In this document: in pieces, positions 11,576 through 22,730 of the stretch
How positions within the stretch are numbered: the stretch's first letter is position 1
Layout of the letters: each line of letters begins with the position of its first letter
Source of the DNA: Micrasema longulum
Lineage: Eukaryota > Arthropoda > Insecta > Trichoptera > Brachycentridae
Direction: 5' to 3'
DNA length: 64,000 nt
Assembly: GCA_022494885.1 (NCBI GenBank)
Contig: JAGVSM010003768.1
Span: 105,410 to 169,409, forward strand
Position numbers and translations under genes: made by a program
The notes under the pieces: model-generated
Seen by the model: only the letters and a program-made list of their open reading frames with translations
The model's database searches: none
Told to the model about the DNA's origin: nothing

Positions 11576-12654
11576 CATTAACAATAACAATGCTCACCGA
11601 ATGCAGCTAGCGTTACAGAAATTGCCTTGATTTTACTGATATATCTATATTTATGCTGGTGGGTATATTTGCATTTTGTTGATAGAGAGGTGCCTTATTC
11701 GAGCAATGTGGAATTAATGATTTAAAACTTGATATTATTATATTATACTCGCAAACTCTGATTTCTACTAACCCGTTGATCAATATTTAAGTGAAAAACT
11801 AAAAATACTTAATTAAATTCACGGAGTTATTTGGGTCAATCAATGAAATAATTATTATAATATTTCTTCAATGTGTTTAATATGATTTAAATTATTATTA
11901 GCCTTATTATTTAAATCTTCAAAAATAAGATTGCCCATTCTAACATTTTATTTGTGAAATTTTAGTTTAAGTATTTTAATTGACGTCAGTAATAATATTA
12001 TATACCTAATGATTCCAGTTGCCTCTAGCACTGAATCATAACAAATTGACTACTTTTGTTTATTATTCTCCTAGGATATTCTTAAAATATTTATACATTA
12101 TTGTCAGTAAATAGTTTCTGATTAATTGATGTTTTGTTTAACCTCTAATATTATAGTATCGGAATTTAAAAAAATGTTTATATTATGTTCTTGCCATTTT
12201 TATTGTCACATTGACCTAATAGTGTTTAGTTTTTTTTAATATATAAAAAAATTCAGAAAAATTTTCCATTGCAATTCTGCTGATATTATAATTAGTATAC
12301 ATTATTATAAACAACTCCAAGTAGATATTCTACTGTTTTAATTTTGTTAATGAAGTTTGATGCACAATGTAATAATATGATAAAAACCTCATGATTAAAA
12401 AATAAATTATTACCATTTCTACTGATATTGATAACTTAATTATTGAATACACTTATACCATTTTATAAACATTTTATTGAACGTTGCTGCTGTATTTTTA
12501 TTGAGTCTATTAATAAAATTACTAGACATCAACAGAATTGATTTTAGATTTGTTTATCAAGGATTGATGTTTTTTATCTTTCAATCAATCAATACCATAT
12601 GGGTAATTAAATCTTAAGACTAACATAACTAGTATCCAAAAAATAGTACCTAAT

Positions 12655-12915
12655 CAATGAGGATCTTCAGTCCTACGGGAAATTGGATACAAAATATGAT
12701 TTCTTACTCACGGTAAATATTGGAGCATTAAATTGTGCCGCTAAGTTTCTTGAAAATGGACAAAAAATATATGTATTTTTATAAAAATGAACCACTTTGA
12801 AAGTCGTCACTAGTTCATATGAATCATCCAATGATAAGAGAGCTGTGGAATATTTTTGGTTTACTTATCGTGAACGTACCAATCAGCAGAACTAACCGAG
12901 AAGAAGAAAATCAAT
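12655..12915 (+). repeat. Dispersed repeat R4, copy 1 (inverted copy at 21025-21275)
   Basis: Aligns with the reverse complement of 21025-21275. Shared blocks: cttcag-cctacgggaaatt, aagtttcttgaaaa, gtcactagttcatatgaatc, and ggtttac-gt-a-ccaat-cagaact. Copy 1 may extend to about 13130, where a 101-codon open frame without recognised motifs continues. Probably a DNA transposon fragment. Confidence 0.6.
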
Positions 12916-13194
12916 ATGGATATTGTGAAAAAATGTTTTCATACATAACTTTTGAAAAAAAATTGTCCCTACAAAAACGCGACATGTTTGGCCTTGATAA
13001 TTGTGATGTCAAGATTCATGACGATGTTCTATTTAAATTTAAACGGTCACAAACAAGGTTCAAAATTTACCGGAATCGTGATGTATTGGGGGGGGTGATA
13101 TTTCCCTATTACCTACAACCCTAAAAAAAATAAGCAATTATCACAAGAATATTGGAGTTTCTAATATGAATAGGTTAATTCGTTAGTTTTTGTG

Positions 13195-13230
13195 TTACCG
13201 AGAGGATAGAACGCCACTGTTATAATCTTG
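13195..13230 (-). mobile_element. Short fragment of the RTE-like LINE
   Basis: The word gagaggatagaacgccac matches the 3' portion of the LINE at 5132-6265, same orientation. Only some 30 bp are left. Confidence 0.5.
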
Positions 13231-14504
13231 GCCTTGCTTACTTTTTTGTTGTTATTTTATTCAGCATTATCTTTCCACGTATGTTATTTATATCACACAG
13301 CAACAGTATAACACGTTTAGCATTTGATAATAATTACTGATACAGGATGATTTGAAGATTTTAAAACATCATTCCACGATGTACACATTTTTGCTTAAAG
13401 AAATTTGTATCATAAATATGCATCCTTTAAATATTTAGTATGTGTAGCCTAAAACCATTATTTGAAAAATGTTTACATTGAAGTTGGCAATTAAAATTAA
13501 CTAGGATAAAAAAAGCCACATTCATGTGTTTATAGCTTATAAGCTCATGTTGAATTGTTTACACAAATTGTATTGCCGCAAATGGAAATATTAACAGAAT
13601 TGTATAATCATGTACATGCGGATTATTAAAAATGAAATTGAACAGATTTATACATAGCATATTTATAAAGCTAATTAAAATCTAAACAATATTTTTTTGC
13701 GCTTTTATTTGTTTTTGTTGAAGTTTTTACAATAATTCACACTCTGTATGGTTAAATTTTAATAACGAAACACTTTGTTACTTATTGAAGTGTGTATTGG
13801 TAAAAATCTGTTGTGTTCATCATATTGTTTAACATTTCATGTGACGTTAGTTACTATCTTTATTATTTTAAAAATAACCCTATCTGCGATAGTTTATTTT
13901 TATTTTAATCATTGTATTTTTCAGTACAACTCTTAAACAACTTTTTAACACATGAAAGGCTTTGAACTTTATTTATAATATTTATAAAATACTTAAATAA
14001 TGTAATTATCTAAATCCCCTGGTTATATTATGGCCATATAATCCTGACTGCCTTCATTACAAAAAAAAAAAAAAAAACTAACCAGACCCTCGATTATAAA
14101 GAGATTTTCAAGACAATATATATTTAAATTCTTGTTATTAAAAAACAAGTGGTCGAATTTTCACATAAAAAAAGTATGAGAAGAAAAGAATATGATAATA
14201 TATGAAAAAGGATGAAAGTAATCGGTACAGCAAATAAGTGGAAGATTACCAACTATTTTTGATTAATAACTTATATGTAAATATAAGTTATTACATCATC
14301 ACAATGGAATTCCATCAAGAATTGACAATGAATAATTTAAATCAAATAAAAAAAGTATTTTTTATATAATTTTTTGGGGATACTATTTTTATTTTATAAA
14401 CATAATATACATAGAAAAACAATATCAATACCAAATATTTTTTCAAGAAGTTTTTTGAACTACGATTTTTTTTAATTGATCAGATAACACATTTTTTATT
14501 CATC

Positions 14505-14630
14505 ATCACCATAATCAGCCTATGTTGGTCCACTGCAAGACATAGGCTTCGCCCTGTGTCCTCCACTTCTGGTTCTGCATCGTCCTCATCCACTGTCTCC
14601 CAGCTAACCTCCAAATATAACCCCAAATAT
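14505..14630 (-). mobile_element. LINE C-terminal fragment (GEAYVLQWTNIG)
   Basis: On the minus strand the frame ends with the residues RTQGEAYVLQWTNIG and a stop, the usual end of an insect LINE polymerase; the opposite strand shows cactgcaagacataggc. Only the last 35 or so residues are left. It abuts another LINE end in opposite orientation. Confidence 0.6.
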
Positions 14631-14639
14631 GAAGGACAA

Positions 14640-15106
14640 TTGCTGACCTCACTCTATTGCACAGAGTGATATGAACCATAATATATTGCCCAAAATTACT
14701 GTTCCCGATAAACTTTTGTGTACCCACAAGGACCACCAGACTCCAACACATGTTCCAGTGTGAGTTCAATAGGTCCAACTTTACCCACCATTCTCCCCTC
14801 CCCTAGTGAGCATCCACAGAACAGCTAATAATTATGCTGAGCTTTTGGACTTGCTCCACACCATTCCTGCTGCTATCAAATAAGCTCCTATCCTTCGAAT
14901 GGCCATCCCCCCAATTCTCCCCTATTTAATGTGTTTCTCCATTTATCTTCACTTTATTTCCTTTTTCTTTTTAAAAAAATTAATTACATGTTAAGTGTAA
15001 TAGTTGTGAGCTTATTTTTGTCATTTTCTATGATATTTTATATGTACTTTTAACTGTATATTGTAAGAGCCCCCTGGGCGTTTATTAAATAAATAAATAA
15101 AATCAT
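14640..15106 (+). mobile_element. LINE 3' end family L3, copy 1
   Basis: Shares with 22360-22730 the words gtgtacccacaaggacc, cagactccaacacatgttcc and, at the end, the hairpin-like agccccctgggcg followed by tttattaaataaataaat. That A/T repeat is the target-primed tail. 5'-truncated and non-coding. Confidence 0.7.
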
Positions 15107-15204
15107 CTGATTATTTTATTGATGGACGTTCTTGGGGCCTCGTATTCCTTGATCTTAACTTGAGACAAACGCCTACTTGTATTTGATAAAAATAAATATA
15201 TTTA

Positions 15205-15360
15205 TTTTACAATATTTTGAATTTGTCCAAATGTTAGTAGACAAAAGACTGGATTTCACCCCCTAGGGAGTCATTTTAGAGAGTGGAATATCGAAGTCTA
15301 GGCATTTACAGGGCTTATGACCTGTCATTGGCTAGTTTAAGTGGCCACGTAACTTTCGAT
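15205..15360. repeat. Dispersed repeat R5, copy 1
   Basis: Shares gtccaaatg, ctggattt-c-ccc-agggag and gtctaggcatttacagggc with 50021-50260. In the second copy the last block is in reverse complement, so the element has inverted internal parts. A third partial copy lies at 29195-29260. Confidence 0.5.
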
Positions 15361-16529
15361 CATTATAGATTATGACTAGTTGTCCACCTGTTTGTTTATG
15401 TTATGTACAATATACACATGACTTGCTTTTATATTCATGTCCCGATGACTTCAGTAAATCGCCAAAAGCAATCTATCACCGTGTAAGTAAATTTGACCAC
15501 TTTACAGGAGAGAGATAAAAACATTTATTTCAAAGATGTGTTGAGAACAATTATGGTTGCATTTTGTTGTTAACATTTAAATCATACTTATTTTGTTTGT
15601 TTTTACAAGCAACGTTTAATATATTTACCGCCAAAAGGCATAACTGAATGACTTGGCGGCGATATTACATATGCGGTAAAGGATTTCAACCGATGAAATA
15701 TTTTGATTTATTTCATCAAAGTTCTACAACTGTCATTATTTCATTCCAATCTAACCACCGACTTAATAAACATTATTTTGTAAGTAATCAAAATATTATT
15801 TAATTTACGGAAAAAATAGCCCAATATGCTATACACTAAATCAATTGCTCGACTTTGGTATTAGCTGATTTATTTTCTTTAATGTTTTTCTTACTGTTTG
15901 TTGTAAGCATTGTGCATAAACAAAATCATGAAATTGGACAACAAAGTGTTAGACGTTGATAAACACCCTTTCTTGTTTTGGAAGTGTGCTAGGTCAATAG
16001 TTGCTACTCGCGTCATGCATGCGGGAGGTTTGTTTCCTTCGGAATACGTAACAGCCGATTCAGTGATAATATTTTCAACTCGCCTAACGGTTGTGTTGTT
16101 CCCTCCCCGAAATCACACAACAAGAGTTACTATCAATAAGCAAACTTTATCCAATCAACTTTTATGGCACCATTATTCACAAGACTGATAGTTTAATATA
16201 TATTTAAATGTGTGATAATTTATAAGGCTGATTTATTTAAATTATATGTATTTTTAATTTGGAAACTTTAATACTTACAAGATGTGCTACCAGTGTCAAG
16301 AAATAATGTATAATTTATTACAAAGTAAATGGTTTTTATGATTTAAATTAATGTTTCATCAAATATTATTTTTCTCAATTCAGGTTGTTTTTAAAGTCCC
16401 CTTTCATCTTCACCTGACTAAATTATTGTATGGGATATATGTCTTTTCAATGGTTTCTAATGTAATTGACAGGTGGCCATTTACACATTATCCTTCATAT
16501 TATTATTACTATGGATAATTTCTAAGCAC

Positions 16530-17200
16530 CATTTTTGTGAAAATCACAATAAGTTAGCAGCTACACAGCGCTCGGATGGTTGGGATTTTACTTCATCATT
16601 CCCAATTATGATGGAATTACTAACAAATATGTGCTAGATTATTTATTAATCGAGAAGATGTGGCTAATATGTTTTCGGTTACCAGGCAGCGGGTGCCTAC
16701 CCCTCGGACATCTGTAGTCACTTTCATCTTGTGAACAATAATGTAATAAGTGAAAACAGTGCTTTATTTATTTAGTTGTTTATTGTGAACATTTGACTAA
16801 CTTACTACTCTGCTCAATGTATATTAAAAAAAATATATATATTGGTATGTTCATTCATAAAATTTGTAAATAAGGTCTGGATTTCTAACCGCCTATGCGC
16901 TCTGTAGCTGCAGGATGTGTAATCCAGCTAACATTTGTAAAAGATTTTGAAAAAAATAATTAGTAACACCAAAATTCAATTTTTAAATAATGGAAATGGG
17001 GGCTAGGTTTGATACCGTCCATGTGCTCTGTATTAACTAACTTAACTCCTATCTGTTATTAAATTATATTATAATTGGAAACAGGGACACTAGAATCCCA
17101 ACCGTCCGTGCGCTATGTAGCTGCAAGACATATTGGGACATTTATTGTACAGCACCCTTGAGGTGATTTTCACATCCACAATATTTTTTTTGACCATTGA
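16530..17200. mobile_element. Foldback element F3 with repeated internal blocks
   Basis: Arms: gcagctacacagcgctcgga at about 16557 against tccgtgcgctatgtagctgc at about 17104, and gtgaaaatcac (16540) against gtgattttcac (17163). The block AACCGYCYRTGCGCTCTGTAGCTGC type occurs in direct orientation at about 16889, 17016 and 17099, so the right half has been multiplied. No gene. Confidence 0.55.
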
Positions 17201-17566
17201 CTTAACAATGCGTAATAGTTATACAGTTGACTATTCATTATTGATATCCCCTACTTTTTTTTACGCACGTAAGTACGCTGCAAGTAAATACTTACGCCGA
17301 GGCAAATAATATATTATGATAGTGAATAATATTTTTATGATTTTTTTGTATTTTGATTACTTATATTTAAGAAAAAAATAAAGGAACCGTAAATAAACAA
17401 TTTAAGTTTTTTTAAATCCCGAATTGATTTTTATTAAAAGAAACATTGTTCTTCTATTGTGTATTTTTTTTTTACACGGTATTATGTGGAATGTATCCCT
17501 CGTATATAAAACTTTCTTTTCCAGTGTATTAATAAAATTAACTTACAATTATAATTTTTTTTACAG

Positions 17567-17845
17567 ATATATACACATCTCTACCCCTGTCCCTGATTCA
17601 ACAAGACAAAGAGTACCCCAGTCAGCTGCAGGATGAGCTTTACTCCTTCGCTCAGTCCCAGAGCACGGCGCTGGACTTCTCCTTCCACTACGAGTCCCGG
17701 AGCGTTCCCAGCGTGAAGCAGGAGGAGGAGTCGGACATCAGTCCCCCCGACTCCCCTCGCCAGGAGTGGGCCGTGTCCTCGAGCCGATCCTCGAGGGCGC
17801 AGCTCGCCTCCAAACTGCTGAACGAACTCGAACAGTGCAAAGAAG
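17567..17845 (+). CDS. Gene 1 exon C: acidic Ser/Pro-rich activation segment
   Basis: This is the clearest coding exon of the window. It is GC-rich against AT-rich flanks and has acceptor ttttttttacag before 17567 and donor gtaggg after 17845. Entering in phase 1 (codon GAT shared with exon B) it is open for 92 full codons and leaves in phase 1. The other frames carry stops. The peptide is rich in Gln, Ser, Glu and Pro, with VKQEEESDISPPDSPRQEW in the middle and the possible helix SKLLNELEQCKE at its end. The position and make-up of the KQEEE-SD-SPP-SP block recall the acidic Ser-rich degron-like region of ATF4. No zinc finger, homeobox or other fold is visible. The codon bias toward C/G at third positions supports a real, selected exon. 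Another disordered transcription factor remains possible. Confidence 0.75.
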
Positions 17846-17929
17846 GTAGGGAGATACGTACTTCAGTAACATTTAATCAATAATCGGGTTGTGGTTCTAT
17901 AGTAGTGTTCGGACTCACCGATTAGATGT

Positions 17930-18025
17930 TTGTAGGCTTATGAGAGCCTTAATAGATTGGCATTAATAATACATAATACGACGGATTAACTTAACCTAAA
18001 CATTCTTAGAATCCATTTAAGTGTA
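17930..18025 (+). repeat. Dispersed repeat R6, left part of copy 1
   Basis: Shares ggctta-gagccttaatag-ttggcattaataat-cataata and acattcttagaatc with 52440-52540. Its right part continues at about 18540, so a LINE has split it. Confidence 0.5.
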
Positions 18026-18029
18026 TATT

Positions 18030-18533
18030 TCATTTATTTCATTTATTTTATTCAGATATTTAGAACATTACAGAAAAAAGACCCAATTCATTCTAAATAC
18101 AATAATATATCACAAATTACAGTAGATAGTTATGTTGTTAAAATAATATAACAAAATGTAAAAAGAAAAATTAAAAGTTAGAAAGTGCATTCCTAAGGGA
18201 AGGGCCACTGTCGTGAAATATGTCGGCATCCGAGGCGATGCGATTAAGTAGCAAGATTGCTCTACCGACCGGCATAACCATTGGCAGGTTGGTTCTGCAT
18301 CCCGGTAGGTAAAACAATCGATGCTGTCTTTGTCGAAGATAGTTATTAGGTACGAACAGACCTACATCCATCAGAATTTCTGAGTTATGTATGCGACCAC
18401 CGATCACCTGAAAAAAGTGAACACCCAAATGAACGTCCCTCCTCCTCCATAATGACTGATAGCCTAGCATCCCCAGTAAAAAGTCGGTTGGGAAGAGCCA
18501 AGGATAATCTCCACACTCTTTTAGGTACATTGG
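18030..18533 (-). mobile_element. Jockey-like LINE, 5'-truncated C-terminal part
   Basis: The minus-strand frame 18171-18530 encodes 119 residues. Order of features: SLWRRRDVHLGVHFFQVIGG, then GLFVPNNYLRQRQHRLFYLP, TN, then VGRAILLLNRIASDADIF and a hydrophobic end. This pattern (RR, FL..GG, FxxP, R, F..P, TN, P..R...LN, DIF) is the tail found after the polymerase in insect jockey/CR1-type LINEs. The 3' end carries a tcatttatttcatttatttt tail at about 18029. The word gtatatt at 18023-18029 and 18534-18540 is a candidate target duplication. Broken and inactive. Confidence 0.7.
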
Positions 18534-18900
18534 GTATATTGGGTATAGTCATGGCATGACCTAGGCAGTCATGGAGAGTGTGTCATCTCAAGTCAGGAGT
18601 GATAACACCGCTTGCTTCTTGAATTTTTGCTTTTGAACCTTTGCTGTAAAAACACATTGTCAGTACTGTTTGGTGAGATTTTGTTAACTGTACTGAGGAT
18701 CCTCGGCAGAGGGGAAAAGAATCCGACTTTGGTTCCTAATTTTCCCACAGCGAAGACAGCATTGGTACGTAAGTTACGGTGAGGTAAATTAAAACGGTAA
18801 ATCTGACCAAGGATATCATTAAAATCATTAGATCAGCCAAAACCTTTCTGAACTCTGAACTGAAAACGCGAAAGTGTTCTAGATGATCATAATAGTTCAT
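18534..18900 (+). repeat. Dispersed repeat R6, right part of copy 1
   Basis: Shares the block tcaggagtgataacaccgct and tgcttcttgaat with 52585-52640, after the same left block as in 17930-18025. The rest to about 18900 is unassigned and without an open frame. Confidence 0.45.
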
Positions 18901-19164
18901 TACAAGAGCATGTAATCCATTTCTAAATATTTACAATTTAAAAAAATATGTTGAACCGATTCAATCCGCATAATATGAATATTATAATAAGAAAGCCAAA
19001 TTATAGAATTCAATTCAAGCAAGCTATAAATAAATGTAAATACAAAAAATGTATGACAAATGAATATTCATGGCTTAAAAGGTATTTTTCTGTGTCCATG
19101 TGAATGAAGAATACAGTTTTGTGTGTGTGAAATAGAGCCAAAATTCTGAATGAGTGTTTTCAAC

Positions 19165-19330
19165 TCGATATCTGCTCTCAGGTGAAAATCCTGCATAAGG
19201 ATATCGAGTGGAGATAAATCGTCCTCGTGAAATGATTGGCGCGTTTGCCTACCATTCTTGAGGTCCCGGGTTCGATCTCTGACAGGGTGGATGTGAAATA
19301 TTGATTTTATTGACTCTAAACTGCAGTATT
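19165..19330 (+). mobile_element. SINE family S2: leader module plus tRNA-like head
   Basis: A module ctctcaggtgaaaatcctgc-taaggatatcgagtggagat is followed by a tRNA-like unit: A-box-like tgattggcgcgtttgcc and B box gggttcgatctct, then gatgtgaaatattgatttta. The tail of S1 is absent. Similar modules: 33885, 35880, 46605 (plus) and 46808 (minus). Confidence 0.6.
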
Positions 19331-19777
19331 TACCACTAAACAAGGCGGAATTATCTCTGCTCAGCATCCTTTTTACAGAATTTTTACCTGGAAGTAACTA
19401 TCCATCGAGTTGAAAACACTCATTCTATTATTACCTACCTATTAATATTTCTTCATCCGCACTGAGATATATGTTCTTTACACACTCTAGAGCAGCAGAT
19501 CTGTGCATTATGTTTGTAAATATATCGGTAGTCAGATGGCAGAAGGGACGATCTGTATTTTTGTCTATGTTTTAGTTTTCCAAAGTTTTAGTTAATATTT
19601 CAGTAAATACACGCCGATTTTTTTTTTTAAATCAGCGTCATTTAGAATGGTAATTTATTATTGAAAAGCAACACTAAAATATTTTAATTTGTGGATTAAA
19701 GTCTTGAAATTGAGACGTATTTCAGCTCTCCTGAACATTTTTGAGAATTACAGATGGTCCCTTCTGCCATCTGACTA

Positions 19778-20075
19778 CTGATATATTGCAAACATTATTG
19801 ACAGAATCAAAATAGGAGTTCTGTGTTGGTTTGAACGTGTAGAGCAAATGGACGGCGATAGAATGGCTAAAAAGTTTTTTTTTTTGTGTATGTGGATGCA
19901 ATGAAAGAGGGAAGACCGAGAAAGACATAGCACGATCAAATCCAACAAATACTTGAAGATGGACCTGTCAAAAGTCGTAATAGTCGGCTTGCATGCATGG
20001 AAAGATGTATGAATGTAGAGGAAGAAAGGCAGAGTGATACGGTGTTCTAACGGCGTGATGGTTTGTTTATTTCCC
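19778..20075 (+). mobile_element. RTE-like LINE fragment, C-terminal part
   Basis: Plus-strand remnant of the family at 5132-6265. Decayed equivalents of IDRIK-G-L-WF-RVE-MD, GRPRK and LACMERCMNVEEE are readable across frames. A run of T (19876-19886) and shifts break it. Confidence 0.7.
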
Positions 20076-20601
20076 AACATGTTTGTTTTATTGATTGAAA
20101 TTTTTTAAAGGAATTTGCATGAGGAATGTTGACCCCGACTTAGTTAAAAAGTTCTCTGTAATATTCTATGTCACCATCAGAGACATCTATACATTTTTTT
20201 TCAACTATATTTCAAAACTGTAATAAATTGGTTTGAATTTTTGCTAACACTACTTTTTTCTTTTTTTAAAACTACCTAATGATGTTATTGGCTTGTTTAT
20301 CATGTTTTAGTAAAATAAGTATACTTTGAAATATTTTTTTTATCACTGTATGTAATTAATACATATATAAAAATTTTGACATCAACTAAATAACGCCGCA
20401 TAATTCATTATCTGTGAAACGGTTTATCTTTGACCCGAGGTAGTCTATATTCCCCGAGTTTGAGATAATAACAGGTTCAACATATGGATTTGCCATCTTG
20501 TTTTAAGTATCAGTTTTATGGCTCCTTAATGAATGCTAATTTATTTTCTTATTTTTTGTTCACAATATAATCACCATATTTTTTATCGAATCTGTTACCA
20601 G

Positions 20602-20667
20602 GTGAAAAAGTAGCGGTGGACAACTACGACTTCAGCCAGTTTTTGTATGCACTCGGTCATAGAGTCC
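20602..20667 (+). CDS. Gene 1 exon D: short coding exon, 3' end uncertain
   Basis: The acceptor tctgttaccag ends at 20601. Joined to exon C in phase 1, the frame reads GEKVAVDNYDFSQFLYALGH and stays open to TGA at 20736-20738. The first 15-20 residues look like protein; the Cys/Phe/Ile-rich tail (after about 20665) looks like translated intron. A candidate donor gtaata follows 20667 and would again leave phase 1; this end is a guess, and gtcata at about 20655 is another choice. If the exon is not spliced, the gene 1 product would be only about 172 residues and lack a DNA-binding domain. The downstream bZIP exon expected for an ATF4-like gene was not found up to 64 kb. Confidence 0.5.
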
Positions 20668-21024
20668 GTAATAAATGTTTTTACGGATTGATGTGTTTTG
20701 TTGGTCAATTCAAATGGATTATAGCCGTTTGCAATTGATTCAAATCAGTTGTCATTTTAATTTATTTCGAATTTGAAAAAATACAAACCTTAATCGTGTC
20801 CTGTATTAATAATAAACAAACTCTCTCAATCTTCTCAAAATGGCTTTGGAAAATAATTCTATAGTTCTTGAAGTCTACTTGAGATTCCGCACTATGCAAT
20901 ATTGCATTTTAAATCATACTTACAATGAGGAAATTCAGTGGTTTTAATAAAAAATAAATTATATTTGTTGATAGACTATTAAACTAAGCCAAAAAAAGTT
21001 TTGAATTTCTAAAATCAAGTTCTT

Positions 21025-21275
21025 TTCTGCTTCTTCTCAGTCAGTTCTGCCATTGGTCCCTCAACTTACCATAAACCGGAAATCTTTCACAACTTTCCTA
21101 TCGTTGGTTGATTCATATGAACTAGTGACGTCGTTTAAAGTAGTTCATTTTAGTTCAATTATTTTTTTTAAACCTTTTCAAGAAACTTCGCTGTACAATG
21201 TAATGGTCTAATTTTTACCGCGCTTGAGAAATTATTTTTTACATCAAATTTCCCGTAGGGCTGAACTTCCTCGTT
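21025..21275 (-). repeat. Dispersed repeat R4, copy 2
   Basis: Reverse complement of the R4 unit at 12655-12915, with the blocks gattcatatgaactagtgac and aatttcccgtagggctgaac. No open frame. Confidence 0.6.
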
Positions 21276-22359
21276 GACTTTTTATATTTATAAATCCCAC
21301 AAGTCAACGGAAGTATTTTTAATGGGGGTCTACAAAATAAACTATTTACTGATTTCTATGTTGGTATGAAAGCATCTACTTTTTAAAAAAAAGATTTTAT
21401 AAAAAAGAATGAGCATTATTATTTTATCAAAAGTTTTATATCCTGAGGGGTTTCTGGAAATGAAAATTGCAATTCTACAAACAATTTTTTATTTGACTTT
21501 CATCACACGATATTGAATTTTACGATTGAATTTTTTTTTTTTTTAAATATACCAAAATTACTTATTTCATAATTGAAGTATGTAATTTTTTTATGGAATA
21601 ATCTTTATTTAGTGTATATTTCTATTGACTTAACTAACAGTCGCGAATATGTAAATATTATATCATAAATCAGTAAAAAATATTTTTCTTTCCTGACTTT
21701 AATTTGTGTCATTTGTCAAACTAAACTATCAAGCCTAGTCAAAATCTAGCCAGAGCAATTCTCTAATAAACTTGACATAATGTTCACTAATCTTTCAACT
21801 GGTTACCGGTTAACTGGTAGCTTTGTTAAATATTCATACTTAACAGAAAAACTCAGACTGAAATGGATATTTATCTCTCCTGAATTTGTATGTTTGACCC
21901 GTAGTTTACGATTAACCGTGTGTTGAGAAAACAGGTCTCTGGTTATGAAGGATAACAAGGTGATTACGATAAGTTTTGCTTACTAATGAGTTGACAGAAT
22001 GATTCTGTTTGGAACTTATTTACTAATTCTGTTGCTACAGACTTTGAAAGTGTCGACCTCGGCTTGTAGTTGATGCCTTAACTCCATGCAATAAACTCAA
22101 ATTTAGACATGCGAAAAATTCAATTACATATATCCCATTTGAATATTTTCTAATTCAAGCTCTCTCAGCACAGTGCAGTGGTCACATTTTGTTTTCATAG
22201 CATAAGGTTACATATTCAATTCTGGTCAGAAAAAAACAACTTTTAAATATCAATAAGAGGATTTTGGTGTCGGGGAATTTTGAGAATAGGTATTTGAGCA
22301 TTGTTTTTCTGACACTATCACTTTTTCGATACTGTCTTATTCATTAATTACTGTCCCTG

Positions 22360-22730
22360 ATTATCTTTCGTGTACCCACAAGGACCACCAGACTCCAACA
22401 CATGTTCCAGTGTGAGTACAATAGGACAAACTTCACCCACCATTCTTCCCTGGCACGCATCCACAGAACCGCTAAAAATTATCACCACTCTTGCTGCAAT
22501 CAAATCAGCTATCCTATCCATCGAATGGCCATCACCTCAATTGTCCTCTTTTTAATGTGTTTCTCTTCTCTACCCATCTTCACTATATTTCCTTTTTCTT
22601 TTTTTAGAATTAATTACATGTTTAGTGTTATAGCGATGATTTTATTTATAATGTTATTTTCTATAATGCTTTATGTATTTTTAACTGTATTTTGTAAGAG
22701 CCCTCTGGGCGTTTATTAAATAAATAAAAA
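22360..22730 (+). mobile_element. LINE 3' end family L3, copy 2
   Basis: Second copy of the L3 end: gtgtacccacaaggaccacc at 22371, then the same pyrimidine-rich non-coding stretch, and at the end agagccctctgggcg with tttattaaataaataaaa. The open frames of 61 and 105 codons here are not conserved between the two copies and are chance. Confidence 0.7.

Noticed and set aside
12819..13124. 101-codon plus-strand frame
   Set aside because: Its first part lies in repeat R4, whose second copy at 21 kb is not open; no known motif.
15910..16188. 92-codon plus-strand frame
   Set aside because: No recognised motif, no good splice borders, and ordinary AT-rich surroundings.
20640..20738. Tail of exon D as true C-terminus of the protein
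   Set aside because: The Cys/Phe/Ile-rich tail looks like intron; kept only as an alternative.
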